Shown piece by piece: positions 50,124-58,177 of a stretch of DNA of 64,000 bases. The stretch is taken from contig NZ_SMMH01000002.1 of NCBI RefSeq assembly GCF_004634215.1, forward strand, positions 142,481 through 206,480, read 5' to 3'. This stretch comes from Deinococcus fonticola. GTDB lineage: Bacteria > Deinococcota > Deinococci > Deinococcales > Deinococcaceae. Numbering within the stretch: the stretch's first letter is position 1; each line of letters opens with the position of its first letter. The position numbers were made by a program, and so were the translations under genes. The notes below the pieces were generated by a model. The model had not been told where the DNA came from. It did no database searches and worked only from the letters and a program-made list of their open reading frames with translations.

Positions 50124-51766
50124 CGGCGGCCCAGCAGTTGTTGCTGCTTCACCTGGAGCGGGCCGAGGTGCTCAGCCGGGTGGGGGGCGGCCCACTGGTG
50201 GCGGCCCGGCTGGCCTTCCGGCTGGGAGAACCGGAACTGGCCCGCGCCCTGCTGGCCCGCACCGGCGGCCTGTTCGACCTGGAGGAAAGCCAGCGGCTCC
50301 TGAACGACCCCTGCCCCGAAGCGCTGCTGGTGCAGGCGGCCCAGGTGCTGCCCGGGCGCGTGGCCATGCCGGCATGGACCGAGACGGAAATGGAGATGTA
50401 CGTGCGGGTGCTGGCTAGCCTGCTGGTGTCGGACGCGCCGCCGGACGCGGCCAGGCTGGGCGGGGGTCGTCCCGGCTGGGCCGGCGGGCTACGGCGTTTG
50501 TCCCCCTGTCCCGAGCAGCAGCGCTGGGGGGCCGGCCTGCACCTGGCCCGCGAACTCCAGGGGCCACTGCGCTGGGCCACTGCTTCGTGGGGGGGGCGTT
50601 TCGGCTTGCAACGCCAGGTGAATGCGGCCGGCCTGGGGCAGGTGGAAGTCGTCTCGCTGGAATACGTCATGACGGCGCTCGACGCGGCCTGGCGCTGGGA
50701 TCTGCCGGAACTGGCCCAGTTGCTGAGCGGCCCGCTGCTGATCGAGGGGCTCGAAACCCTGGCCCCGGATCGCCTGGACACGCTGACCAGCCTGCTGGCG
50801 GATGCCAGTCGCCTGTTCGACTGGCCGGTGGTCGCCCTGCCGGGGTTTGAGGTGCCCTGGCCGGACGCGTACCCGTTGCTGCCGCTGCCCCAGCAAAGTG
50901 GCACCGGAGGTCAGGACGATCCTCCGGCACCTGTGACCCGTCAGGTGCTGGTGCTGCCGCGTCAGCGTCCCATTTCGCTGCGTCAACTCGCCACAGAAGT
51001 GCGGGGGCAGCCTGGGCGTTCGCTGGTGGTGCTGTACTCCCGGTCGAGCGCGGCCCGGCTGGCGGGAATGTTGCCCGGCAGTGTGCTGCTGTCCAGCAGT
51101 CTGAGCCGCCTGCACCTGGCAGAGCGCATGTCCGAACTGGCAGAGCAGCAGGCGGCCAGTCCGTCCTTGACCGTGGTTGCCACCACGCTTCCCTCCACTG
51201 CTGTCGGCTTTTTCGATCAGGTCTCTCACATCAGTGCCCCGCTGCCGTACCTGATCGAAGCGGCGCAACTCAGTCGGGGCACCTTCCGGATTCTCGACCT
51301 GCTGGACGTAGCGTTGCCGCAGCTGTGGACGCGCCAGCTTCAGGTCACGCACGCCCTGCTGGGCCAGGGTGACGCCCTGAACGACCCGGAATTGCAGCGG
51401 CTGTACTTCGATGAGCTGCGGGCCCTGGAACGTCACCAGCGCGCACCTTACTGGCTGGAACTGCGCCGGAACATGCAGTACGCCTCGCTGGCCAGCGAAC
51501 TGAATGCCCAGTCGGAGGCCTCGGTGCCTGTGCTGATCGCGCGTGACCAGGCCAGCGAGCAGGTCATCGCGCGTTACCGGCGAGAAGGCTGGTTGCCTCG
51601 CCAGGGCCTGCGGCACGCGGCGTGGCTGACCGCCTCCGAAGCGCGGCGGGCGGTGCAGCGCGGCGAAGCCGAGGACGGCGGGTGGGCCCTGATCTGGCGC
51701 GGCGACTATCACCCCGACTACGGCCTGGCCTGGCCTTACGTGCAGGCGGCGCAGAGTTCAGAGTGA
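50120..51766 (+). CDS. Degenerate SF2-helicase-domain-2-like protein in EPS locus
   Basis: The protein has 548 residues from the ATG at 50120 (559 from the GTG at 50087). The N-terminal half is helical and unrecognised (LLLLHLERAEVLSRVGGG). Residues about 275-400 read like the second RecA domain of an SF2 helicase: SLVVLYSRSSAARLAGMLPG, SSSLSRLHLAERMSEL, LTVVATTLPSTAVGFF and APLPYLIEAAQLSRG. There is no Walker A or DExx box, and the arginine-rich motif VI is lost, so it should not be a helicase. It lies between the tyrosine kinase and the priming sugar transferase. It may be a scaffold or regulator; function is unknown. Confidence 0.7.
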   Translation: MTAAQQLLLLHLERAEVLSRVGGGPLVAARLAFRLGEPELARALLARTGGLFDLEESQRLLNDPCPEALLVQAAQVLPGRVAMPAWTETEMEMYVRVLASLLVSDAPPDAARLGGGRPGWAGGLRRLSPCPEQQRWGAGLHLARELQGPLRWATASWGGRFGLQRQVNAAGLGQVEVVSLEYVMTALDAAWRWDLPELAQLLSGPLLIEGLETLAPDRLDTLTSLLADASRLFDWPVVALPGFEVPWPDAYPLLPLPQQSGTGGQDDPPAPVTRQVLVLPRQRPISLRQLATEVRGQPGRSLVVLYSRSSAARLAGMLPGSVLLSSSLSRLHLAERMSELAEQQAASPSLTVVATTLPSTAVGFFDQVSHISAPLPYLIEAAQLSRGTFRILDLLDVALPQLWTRQLQVTHALLGQGDALNDPELQRLYFDELRALERHQRAPYWLELRRNMQYASLASELNAQSEASVPVLIARDQASEQVIARYRREGWLPRQGLRHAAWLTASEARRAVQRGEAEDGGWALIWRGDYHPDYGLAWPYVQAAQSSE

Positions 51767-52100
51767 GCGGCTCTTCAGAGTGAAGAGGAGTTTGGAGCGA
51801 ACGGGCGCTCCTCCCACGGCCTTGACAGGTGGCTGAAAGAGTTTCCTGGCTATGGTGTGGTCATGTCTGCCCTCAGGCCAGCGGCGTTGAACTTCAGCGG
51901 CGCGGCACAGGCACGAACGCACGGCGCCGCGCGAGGTGGCCGGAGATGGCCAAACCTTGCGCGCCTGAAAAACTGGTGTGCCGATCTTCTTCCGGTGCCA
52001 GGACAGCCTTGATTCGCCTTCGCCACTCACCCCTTATGATGTCCGGGAAAGGCGGTTGTGAACTTCTCCACAAAGTGTCATCACGCTTCACAGAGGTCTT
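51767..52100. other. Gene-free interval before the sugar transferase
   Basis: This 334-bp gap begins with a small hairpin, CTCTTCA-GAG-TGAAGAG (51771-51787), without a T-run. A 49-codon frame runs from an ATG at 51863, six bases after TATGGT (51851-51856). Its product has no recognisable features and it overlaps nothing, so I do not call it a gene. AGAGG lies shortly before the next ATG at 52101. Confidence 0.4.
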
Positions 52101-53384
52101 ATGGTGCCCCACTCAAACCTGCCTTCCCTTACTGGAATTAGACTCAGCGTCAGGCCGTTCTGGGTCTGGGACGCGCTGATTTATGCCGTGGTGGCTCTGC
52201 TGGCCTGGCTGACCTTCGGCCGAGGTGAGGATGCCCCGGCCACGGCGGCCCAGATTATTCAGATGCGGCTGTGGTTCATCGCCAGCCTGCTGGCCTATCT
52301 GCTGGCCTTTCAGGTCAGTGTCGGGCGCTACTTCTTTCAGCGCCCCGCTGGCCCCGTGCTGGTTCCGGTCGCCTCGTTCCTGCTGCTGGCCCTGCTGCTG
52401 GGGGCCATTGGGAAATTTGCGTCGGTCTGGGTCATGCTGCCGCTGCACCTGCTGTGGCTGGGGCTGGCGGCCCTGCGTCAGTCGGTGGCCCGGCGGCTCA
52501 CCCCACCTCTGCGCCTGGGCATGACCTCGCGCCCCACCGATGACCTTCTGCGGCACCTGCCGCGCCACCGCCTCCAGTACGCGCCGATCACCCCCCATGA
52601 ACCGCAGAGTCTGCACCAGATCGATGCCCTCATCATTGCGGCCGAAGAACCGCGCCCGCTGCAAACCAGGGCACTGGCGCACGCCCAGCTCATGAATATT
52701 CCCATCATCACTCAGCGGACGCTGGAGGAAGAACTGCTGGGCAAGGTGTCGCTGGACAGCATCGACGAGGGCTGGCTGCAACGCTCCGCCTTTCAGTCGA
52801 CGTACCAGCAGGTCAAGCGCTTCCTGGACGTCACGGCGACGCTGCTGGCCCTGCCGCTGCTGCTGCCCCTGATGGCCGTGGTGGCGGCGGTGGTGTACTT
52901 CAACAGCGGGCGGCCCGTGCTGTTCTGGCAGGAACGGGTCGGTCAGGACGGCCAGGCCTTTCAACTGGTGAAGTTCCGCACCATGACCCGCGACTCCGAG
53001 CGTTCCGGCCCGGCCTTCGCCAAGTCCGGCGACCAGCGCGTCACCCCGGTGGGCGCCTTCCTGCGTAAATTCCGCCTGGACGAACTGCCGCAATTCTGGA
53101 ACGTCCTGCGCGGCGAAATGAGCATCATCGGCCCGCGGCCCGAACAGTGGGCTTTCGTGGCCGAATTCGAGGAAAGTATTCCCCTTTACACCACCCGGCA
53201 CTGGGTCAGACCCGGCATTACCGGCTGGGCGCAGGTCAATCAGGGATACACCGACAGCGTGGGGCAAACCACCGAGAAACTCCAGTACGATTTTTTCTAC
53301 GTCAAGTACTGCTCGCTGAGCCTGGACGCCCTGATCGTCTGGAAAACCATCCAGACCATCCTGACCGGCTTCGGCTCGCGGTAA
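52101..53384 (+). CDS. Undecaprenyl-phosphate sugar phosphotransferase (WcaJ/WbaP type)
   Basis: The protein has 427 residues. Four N-terminal helices and a cytoplasmic Rossmann-like linker precede the catalytic bacterial sugar transferase domain: a membrane re-entrant helix [20 protein letters not shown], then [38 protein letters not shown] and [16 protein letters not shown]. It transfers the first sugar phosphate onto undecaprenyl phosphate, priming EPS assembly. uppP at 55067 helps recycle that carrier. The gene closes the EPS region; the following 200 bp hold no clear gene. Confidence 0.92.
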   Translation: MVPHSNLPSLTGIRLSVRPFWVWDALIYAVVALLAWLTFGRGEDAPATAAQIIQMRLWFIASLLAYLLAFQVSVGRYFFQRPAGPVLVPVASFLLLALLLGAIGKFASVWVMLPLHLLWLGLAALRQSVARRLTPPLRLGMTSRPTDDLLRHLPRHRLQYAPITPHEPQSLHQIDALIIAAEEPRPLQTRALAHAQLMNIPIITQRTLEEELLGKVSLDSIDEGWLQRSAFQSTYQQVKRFLDVTATLLALPLLLPLMAVVAAVVYFNSGRPVLFWQERVGQDGQAFQLVKFRTMTRDSERSGPAFAKSGDQRVTPVGAFLRKFRLDELPQFWNVLRGEMSIIGPRPEQWAFVAEFEESIPLYTTRHWVRPGITGWAQVNQGYTDSVGQTTEKLQYDFFYVKYCSLSLDALIVWKTIQTILTGFGSR

Positions 53385-53585
53385 AAAGGCTGGAGGTATG
53401 GCTGCCTGACCGCCCGTTTCTTCCGACCCTTTGAGGAAGGCGACGGGCAGACCGCCGCGCTGGGATGTTCCTGCTGCCGAGTTGACTCTGGGGAGCATCA
53501 CAGGGCACAGGCCAGTGGATCTGAAAATGAGAATGCTGCGCCTGGACGGGGGTTTCCTCACGGGCGGCCCGTTTACACTGGGGGT

Positions 53586-54188
53586 ATGAAGAAGTTCCTG
53601 CCCCTGGTGTTCCTGACCTTTTCAATGGCTTGCGCGCAGTCCTGGACGGTCGAGGGGCCGTTCCGCGACGAGCTGCTGGGCTGCCAGCGCGTCGGCAGCG
53701 GGCAGGTGCAGTGCAGCATCAAATCCACTTACACCGGCAGCGGCCCCACGTACTACGGCGCCACCTATTACGCCCGTGACACGGCGGCTTACGCCCCGGA
53801 TCGGCGGCGCTTCATCGCCTCACGCACCACCATCGACGGGCGGGATGTGACGAACGCTACCCTCAACGTGGCCAAAGCCAACCCGGTGACCGTGGTGTAC
53901 ACCCTCGATTACCCCGCGCAGTTCGACAAGATCACCATGCTGTTCGTGGACAGCGGCATCCTGAAGGAAGTGCCTATCAAGGGAGGGCCCATCAAGGGCC
54001 AGGGGGCCGCGCAGCCCGCGACACCTAAACCCGCCGCGCCTGCCGCGCAGCCGGCTCAGGCGGCCCCGGCGGCGCAGCCACCCGCGGCCATCAACCTCAA
54101 TGCCTTCGACATTTCCCTGACGGGTTGCACCCTGAACGCCAAGGGCGGGTACACCTGCACCAAAGCGGAAATCAACCCGAAACGCTGA
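53586..54188 (+). CDS. Small secreted protein with two-cysteine modules
   Basis: The protein has 200 residues with a signal peptide (MKKFLPLVFLTFSMACAQ). The mature protein begins SWTVEGPFRDELLGCQRVG, has a beta-rich central part with two nearby cysteines (GCQRVGSGQVQC), a Pro/Ala linker (about 135-165), and a tail with another CX10C pair (GCTLNAKGGYTC). The repeated G-C-x(9-10)-C pattern suggests paired disulfide loops. TACACT at 53574-53579 is six bases before the ATG. Its last 17 bp overlap the convergent kinase gene. Function is unknown. Confidence 0.75.
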   Translation: MKKFLPLVFLTFSMACAQSWTVEGPFRDELLGCQRVGSGQVQCSIKSTYTGSGPTYYGATYYARDTAAYAPDRRRFIASRTTIDGRDVTNATLNVAKANPVTVVYTLDYPAQFDKITMLFVDSGILKEVPIKGGPIKGQGAAQPATPKPAAPAAQPAQAAPAAQPPAAINLNAFDISLTGCTLNAKGGYTCTKAEINPKR

Positions 54189-54999
54189 GGGCTGCCAGGG
54201 CAAGTTCCACGATGTTCAGCACCTTCCGGGCTTCGCTGTACTGGTCATCACCGTGCTGGTCATCTTCGAGCCACCAGGCGGCGCTCAGGCCCCCGTAGGC
54301 GGCCACCCAGCGCAGAAGGCGCGCCCTTTCCAGTCCGCTCTCGGCGCAGACGATTTCAAGCTGCCGGGCCAGTCGCCCCGGCCTGAGGGCATCAGCATTG
54401 GTGGGGTTGTAGAAGATGTTCGCGTAATCGAAGCCGCGTTCGCCCACCAGCCCCTTCGGGTCGATCAGGAGCCAGCCTCGTGCCGGGCTGTGCAGGACAT
54501 TCCCGTGGTGAAGGTCGCCGTGCAGCGCAGTGGTGTCCTGTGGGTCGTTCAGCAATTCCTGCGCTATGCTCCACGCGGTCGCGTACACCCCGCCCTGGGC
54601 GGCTGTTCTCTCCAGTGAACGGAACCAGCGGCGCAGGTCAGGCAGGGGCGGAGGTGGAGTGTGCTCCAGGCGGGAAACGGCGTGCAGTTCAGCGGCGGCG
54701 CGGCACAGAATGCGCGTGGCCTCATTGTCCTGCCCAGTGTTCACCATTTCCGTCAGGGACGGTTCACTGTGCAGCCGTTCCAGCACAATCGCCTCACCGC
54801 CCTGCGCGTACACGCGGGCCGCGCCGTGCCCGCCTAGCCACACCATCAGGTGGTTCCCGGTGGTTTCCTCGTCACTGCGAGCAACCTTCAGCATGGCCGG
54901 TTGGCCCGCGTACAGCACCGGCAACAGGTCGCTGCTGTGCGTGTGAATGGCCGCGCCATCCGGCACGAGCTTCCAGCGTTTCAGGTATGGCCCGAACAT
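54172..54999 (-). CDS. Aminoglycoside phosphotransferase (APH(6)/hydroxyurea kinase-like)
   Basis: The protein has 275 residues. The kinase-like fold is shown by AMLKVARSDEETTGNHLM, GEAIVLERL, the catalytic loop ALHGDLHHGNVLH (residues 158-170, catalytic Asp162) and WLLIDPKGLVGERGFDYANI, the metal-binding DPKG. These match the APH(6)/hydroxyurea phosphotransferase family, whose members inactivate streptomycin or phosphorylate other small molecules. Intrinsic resistance is possible but not certain. TACACT (55006-55011) is six bases before the ATG at 54999. It overlaps the convergent secreted-protein gene by 17 bp. Confidence 0.87.
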   Translation of the reverse strand: MFGPYLKRWKLVPDGAAIHTHSSDLLPVLYAGQPAMLKVARSDEETTGNHLMVWLGGHGAARVYAQGGEAIVLERLHSEPSLTEMVNTGQDNEATRILCRAAAELHAVSRLEHTPPPPLPDLRRWFRSLERTAAQGGVYATAWSIAQELLNDPQDTTALHGDLHHGNVLHSPARGWLLIDPKGLVGERGFDYANIFYNPTNADALRPGRLARQLEIVCAESGLERARLLRWVAAYGGLSAAWWLEDDQHGDDQYSEARKVLNIVELALAALSVSG

Positions 55000-55066
55000 C
55001 CGCGCAGTGTACGTCGCCCTTTCGTCTGATGTCCGTTTTCCTTCCGGGTGTTAGGCTCAGTGGCGC

Positions 55067-55903
55067 ATGGACGCCCTGTACTCGATCATCCTCGGCATCG
55101 TCGAAGGCATCACGGAATTCCTTCCCATCAGCAGCACCGGACACCTGATCGTCGCCGGGGAACTCTTCAAGGGCCTGCAGGCCACGCCCTGGACGAAAGA
55201 AATGAAGGACGCCTTCGAAGTCATCATTCAGGGCGGCGCGATCCTGTCGGTGCTGGTGTACTACTTCCGGGATATCGCGCAGATTCGCCACATCGCCACG
55301 GATAAAACGCAGCAGAACCTGTGGACGAGCGTGCTGATCGCCTGTCTTCCTGCCGTGGTGATAGGCGCGGCCCTCGGGTCGACCATCAAGCATTACCTGT
55401 TCACGCCGTCCGTGGTGGCGTGGGCGCTGATCGTGGGCGGCATCCTGATCTGGATTGTCGAGAGCCGCAAAACCACCCCGGAAGTGCACAACATCGAGAG
55501 CATCAAACCCGGCAAGGCCCTGCTGATCGGCCTGGTGCAATGCCTGGCGATGGTCTGGCCGGGCTTCTCACGCAGCGCCAGCAGCATCCTGGGCGGCATG
55601 CTGCTGGGCCTGGATCGCCCCACCGCCACCAAATTCAGTTTCTACCTGGGCCTCATCACTCTGGGCGGCGCGTCACTGCTCGACCTGATCAAGAGCCGCC
55701 ACATTCTGGGAGAGATCGGCGCGCTGAACATGATCCTGGGGATCGGCATCAGCTTCGTGGTGGCCTACGCTTCCATCGGCTGGTTGCTGAAATTCGTCTC
55801 CACCAACGACTTCAAACCCTTCGCCATCTACCGCATCATCGCGGGCATCATCATCCTGGTGCTGATCGCCACGGGCGTGCTGCAAAACGCGAACCTCGCT
55901 TAA
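55067..55903 (+). CDS. uppP: Undecaprenyl-diphosphate phosphatase
   Basis: The protein has 278 residues and about eight helices. The two catalytic signatures are complete: GIVEGITEFLPISSTGHLIV near the N-terminus and MVWPGFSRSASSILGGMLLG. It dephosphorylates undecaprenyl pyrophosphate so the carrier can be used for peptidoglycan and the EPS made by the adjacent cluster. TAGGCT (55052-55057) lies nine bases before the ATG. An intrinsic terminator follows at 55921. BacA/UppP also confers bacitracin tolerance in other species. Confidence 0.95.
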   Translation: MDALYSIILGIVEGITEFLPISSTGHLIVAGELFKGLQATPWTKEMKDAFEVIIQGGAILSVLVYYFRDIAQIRHIATDKTQQNLWTSVLIACLPAVVIGAALGSTIKHYLFTPSVVAWALIVGGILIWIVESRKTTPEVHNIESIKPGKALLIGLVQCLAMVWPGFSRSASSILGGMLLGLDRPTATKFSFYLGLITLGGASLLDLIKSRHILGEIGALNMILGIGISFVVAYASIGWLLKFVSTNDFKPFAIYRIIAGIIILVLIATGVLQNANLA

Positions 55904-55920
55904 AAGTCGGGGCTGTACGG

Positions 55921-55945
55921 GCCGCCTGCGGGCGGCTTTTTCTTT
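55921..55945 (+). terminator. Intrinsic terminator after uppP
   Basis: A GC stem GCCGCC (55921-55926), loop TGCG, and GGCGGC (55931-55936) is followed at once by TTTTTCTTTT. It ends the uppP transcript 17 bp after its stop codon. Confidence 0.9.
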
Positions 55946-55952
55946 TGACAGA

Positions 55953-57078
55953 ATGCTGGTCATGGTGCAGCTTTACCGCCCTTTTCTGAGTGGCGTCTAC
56001 TCGGTGTCAGCGGGCCTGTTCCGGTTCGGTCAGGGCCTTCCCTGGCGCGAGGACGGGGCAGGAGAGAGCCACGTTTTCACGTTTGGGGACGATTACGAGC
56101 GGGTCATGGCCAGCAAGGTGAACTCACACCGTCGCGCCCTGCACGAGTACGCGGGCGAAGCGGGCCTGACGCCGGAACTGCGCGCGCAGATCATCACCTT
56201 CACGGCGCAGACGCTGGCGCGCGACAGCGGCGGGTTTATTTCGTGGGACGGCTTCGTTTTGCGCAACACGCAACTGGGCTGGACGGCCCGGCTGGAGCCG
56301 CGCTGGGGCGGCGTGGAGGTCGTGGAACGCTGCGCCGCGCCGCTCGCGCACCTGGTGGCCGAGGTGCAGCCCATTGGCGCGCTGGATTTTCTGGGCTTGA
56401 ACGTGCCGGAAGACCTGGCGGTGGTGGCCCGCAACGCTTCGCGCGACTGGCTGGCGGCGGTTCACGTGCTGTCGCCGCAGCACTGGAATCCGCTGGACAA
56501 ACTGGGGCGGGATTTCGTGGCGGTGCATGAACCCGTGGCCGGGAGTGAGACGCACGGCGTCCAATTCCAGAGGATGGCGGAAAAGCGACGCCATCCTCTT
56601 CCATCTCCCGCAGCGCGTCTTTGCTGCTGCTCACTCTGTTCGGGAAATATCGCTAAAAAACAAGCGATATTTCCGCAGCGGGTATGAACCCATGAACCGC
56701 ACCGCGCCCCGGCTGGTGGAGGCGGTCATTTCTCGCGGGCCGTTCGTGCGTTTCGCCTGGGGCGTCAGCATGGGCGACCGGCTGGATCACCACCCGAATG
56801 CGCCCGCCGACCAGGACAGGGGAGAGGCCACCCGTTTCGACCCGGACGGCGCTTTCCTGCGGGTGGAACGCCAGACGCTGAGCGGCTTTCCGGACGCCGG
56901 CGGCGCCCTCTTCACCATTCGCCCGTTCACTTACCCGCTGCGTGAAGCGGTGGGTGGGTCGGGATACGCCCGGCAACTCGCGGCGGCGCTGCGCAGCATG
57001 ACGCCCGCGCAGGTTCAGTACAAAGGGTTAAGCGTGATCGGGGCAGACCTGCTGACCTGGCTGGATCAGCAGGCTTAG
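55953..57078 (+). pseudogene. DUF3445 (heme-dependent N-demethylase-like) gene split by a 139-bp insertion
   Basis: The first part reads LYRPFLSGVYSVSAGLFRF to DKLGRDFVAVHEPVAGS, the N-terminal and central DUF3445 sequence. The second part, in another frame, resumes at EPMNRTAPRLVEAVISRGPF, then RFAWGVSMGDRL, LRVERQTLSGFPDAGG and FTIRPFTYPLREA, the C-terminal family motifs. The insert at 56549-56687 is 139 bp, which shifts the frame by one. Removing it restores one frame of 328 residues, the usual family length. A nonfunctional gene or two partial proteins result. The stop TAG at 57076 belongs to another repeat. The start may be 55953 or 55962. Confidence 0.85.
56549..56687. repeat. 139-bp structured insertion element inside the DUF3445 gene
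   Basis: The element is flanked by TGA on both sides (56546-56548 and 56685-56687), a probable 3-bp target duplication. It folds into a 10-bp hairpin GAGGATGGCG/CGCCATCCTC (56570-56579 with 56589-56598), an outer pairing AGACGC/GCGTCT (56548-56553 with 56615-56620), and a 12-bp hairpin GGAAATATCGCT/AGCGATATTTCC (56643-56654 with 56663-56674). Its order of segments resembles the TAGAGCA element family in this window, with different hairpin arms. No coding capacity is present. Confidence 0.8.
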
Positions 57079-57226
57079 AGCAGTTCTCCGAATTCCGCGC
57101 TCTGTGGAAGAGCACTCTGGGGTGCTCCATTCTCTCCTGCAGAGCTGTTCCAGTCCGTCCTGCTCGTCTAAATTCACTCGCTCCACTCGGACAAAAAGCA
57201 CTCCGTTCTTTTGTCGAATGCTTTAA
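57076..57226 (+). repeat. Short TIR element, copy B
   Basis: This about 151-bp element starts TAGAGCAGTTCTCCGAAT and ends AATGCTTTA. The right part has an internal hairpin GACAAAAAG/CTTTTGTC. The initial TAG is the stop codon of the broken DUF3445 gene. The right end supplies part of the TAAACT box (57224-57229) that precedes the RNase gene. Confidence 0.85.
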
Positions 57227-57235
57227 ACTCGGCGG

Positions 57236-57718
57236 GTGAAGTTGAAGTTCGCGTTCCTCCCCCTCGCCGCTGTGCTGGCGTCCTTGCTGGTGGCGTGCGA
57301 CCTCCCCACCGGGAAAACGGGCACGTCAGGCACGAGCACGCCAAACACGGGCACATCAACCACCTCACCCCCCGCCCAGGTGCAAAAGCAGTCGGCCCGC
57401 GAACCAGCCAGTGACCCGATCAGCGGCCTGAAGTGGATCAGCCTGCGCGAGTTGCCGCGTGAAGGGCAGCAGATGCACGTCCTGATCGGCAAGGGTGGCC
57501 CCTTCCGCTACAGCAAGGACGGCGCGACCTTCGGCAACCGCGAGGGCCTGCTGCCCAGCCACGCGCGCGGGTATTACCGCGAGTACACCGTCAAGACGCC
57601 CGGCGAGGACGACCGGGGCGCCCGGCGTATCATCTGCGGCGGGCAACCTGTCACCAGCACCGCCGAGTGTTACTACACCGCCGATCACTACAGCACTTTC
57701 AGGAGAATTCGACCATGA
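57236..57718 (+). CDS. Barnase-like (N1/T1 family) guanyl-specific ribonuclease lipoprotein
   Basis: The protein has 160 residues with lipobox LLVAC (Cys21), followed by a Thr/Ser/Pro linker. The catalytic domain matches microbial RNase Sa/N1: ATFGNREGLLPSHARGYYRE, YTVKTPGEDDRGARRIICG and ECYYTADHYSTFRRI. The active-site residues Glu116, Arg130/131 and His151 are in place. It would cleave RNA after guanosine outside the cell. It starts with GTG, six bases after TAAACT (57224-57229). A barstar-like gene follows with a four-base overlap, the expected inhibitor pairing that protects the cytoplasm. Confidence 0.88.
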   Translation: MKLKFAFLPLAAVLASLLVACDLPTGKTGTSGTSTPNTGTSTTSPPAQVQKQSAREPASDPISGLKWISLRELPREGQQMHVLIGKGGPFRYSKDGATFGNREGLLPSHARGYYREYTVKTPGEDDRGARRIICGGQPVTSTAECYYTADHYSTFRRIRP

Positions 57719-58113
57719 TTCAGGTCTTCGCGGAAGTTCCGCAGGGTATTCAGACCGCGCCGCACGAACTGCGCATGGCGGCCGCCGGGCATCAGGTGGC
57801 GGTGCGTGAGGTGGATCTGACGCACGTGCGCGACAGGGACTCGCTGATGATGGCGTTCCTGGCGGGGTTGGCCCTGACGCAGTCGTTCGGGCGCAACTGG
57901 GACGCGCTGTATGACGTGCTGACCGACCCGCAGCAGTTCTCCGGGCGGCTGGCGGTGGTGCTGTGCGATTACGCCCACTTCAAGAAGAAACGCGCCGCGC
58001 TGGCTGCCGAACTGGAGGGCGTGCTGATGGACGCCCAGCAGAGCGCCGCCGAGCAGGGAAGGCTGCTGTGGCTGCTGGCCGAGGAACGCGACACCGACAC
58101 GAGGCACTGGTAG
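57715..58113 (+). CDS. Barstar-family ribonuclease inhibitor
   Basis: The protein has 132 residues. Its core matches barstar: VREVDLTHVRDRDSLMMAFL, then LTQSFGRNWDALYDVLTDPQ (the conserved GxNWDAL motif) and LAVVLCDYAHF. It is expected to bind and block the barnase-like enzyme whose gene it overlaps by four bases (ATGA), so the immunity protein is co-translated. It lacks a signal peptide and should stay in the cytoplasm. Lengths are somewhat greater than classical barstar (about 90 residues) because of N- and C-terminal extensions. Confidence 0.9.
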   Translation: MIQVFAEVPQGIQTAPHELRMAAAGHQVAVREVDLTHVRDRDSLMMAFLAGLALTQSFGRNWDALYDVLTDPQQFSGRLAVVLCDYAHFKKKRAALAAELEGVLMDAQQSAAEQGRLLWLLAEERDTDTRHW

Positions 58114-58177
58114 AGGAGCGAGGTCAGGGTAGTCTGATCCTGGCCTGAAGGAGCGGGTGGAAACCGGCCCGCACCGG

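Noticed and set aside
51863..52012. 49-codon frame after TATGGT in the gap before the sugar transferase
   Set aside because: The -10-like box has no -35 at proper spacing and the product shows no signal or motif. The evidence is too weak for a gene call.
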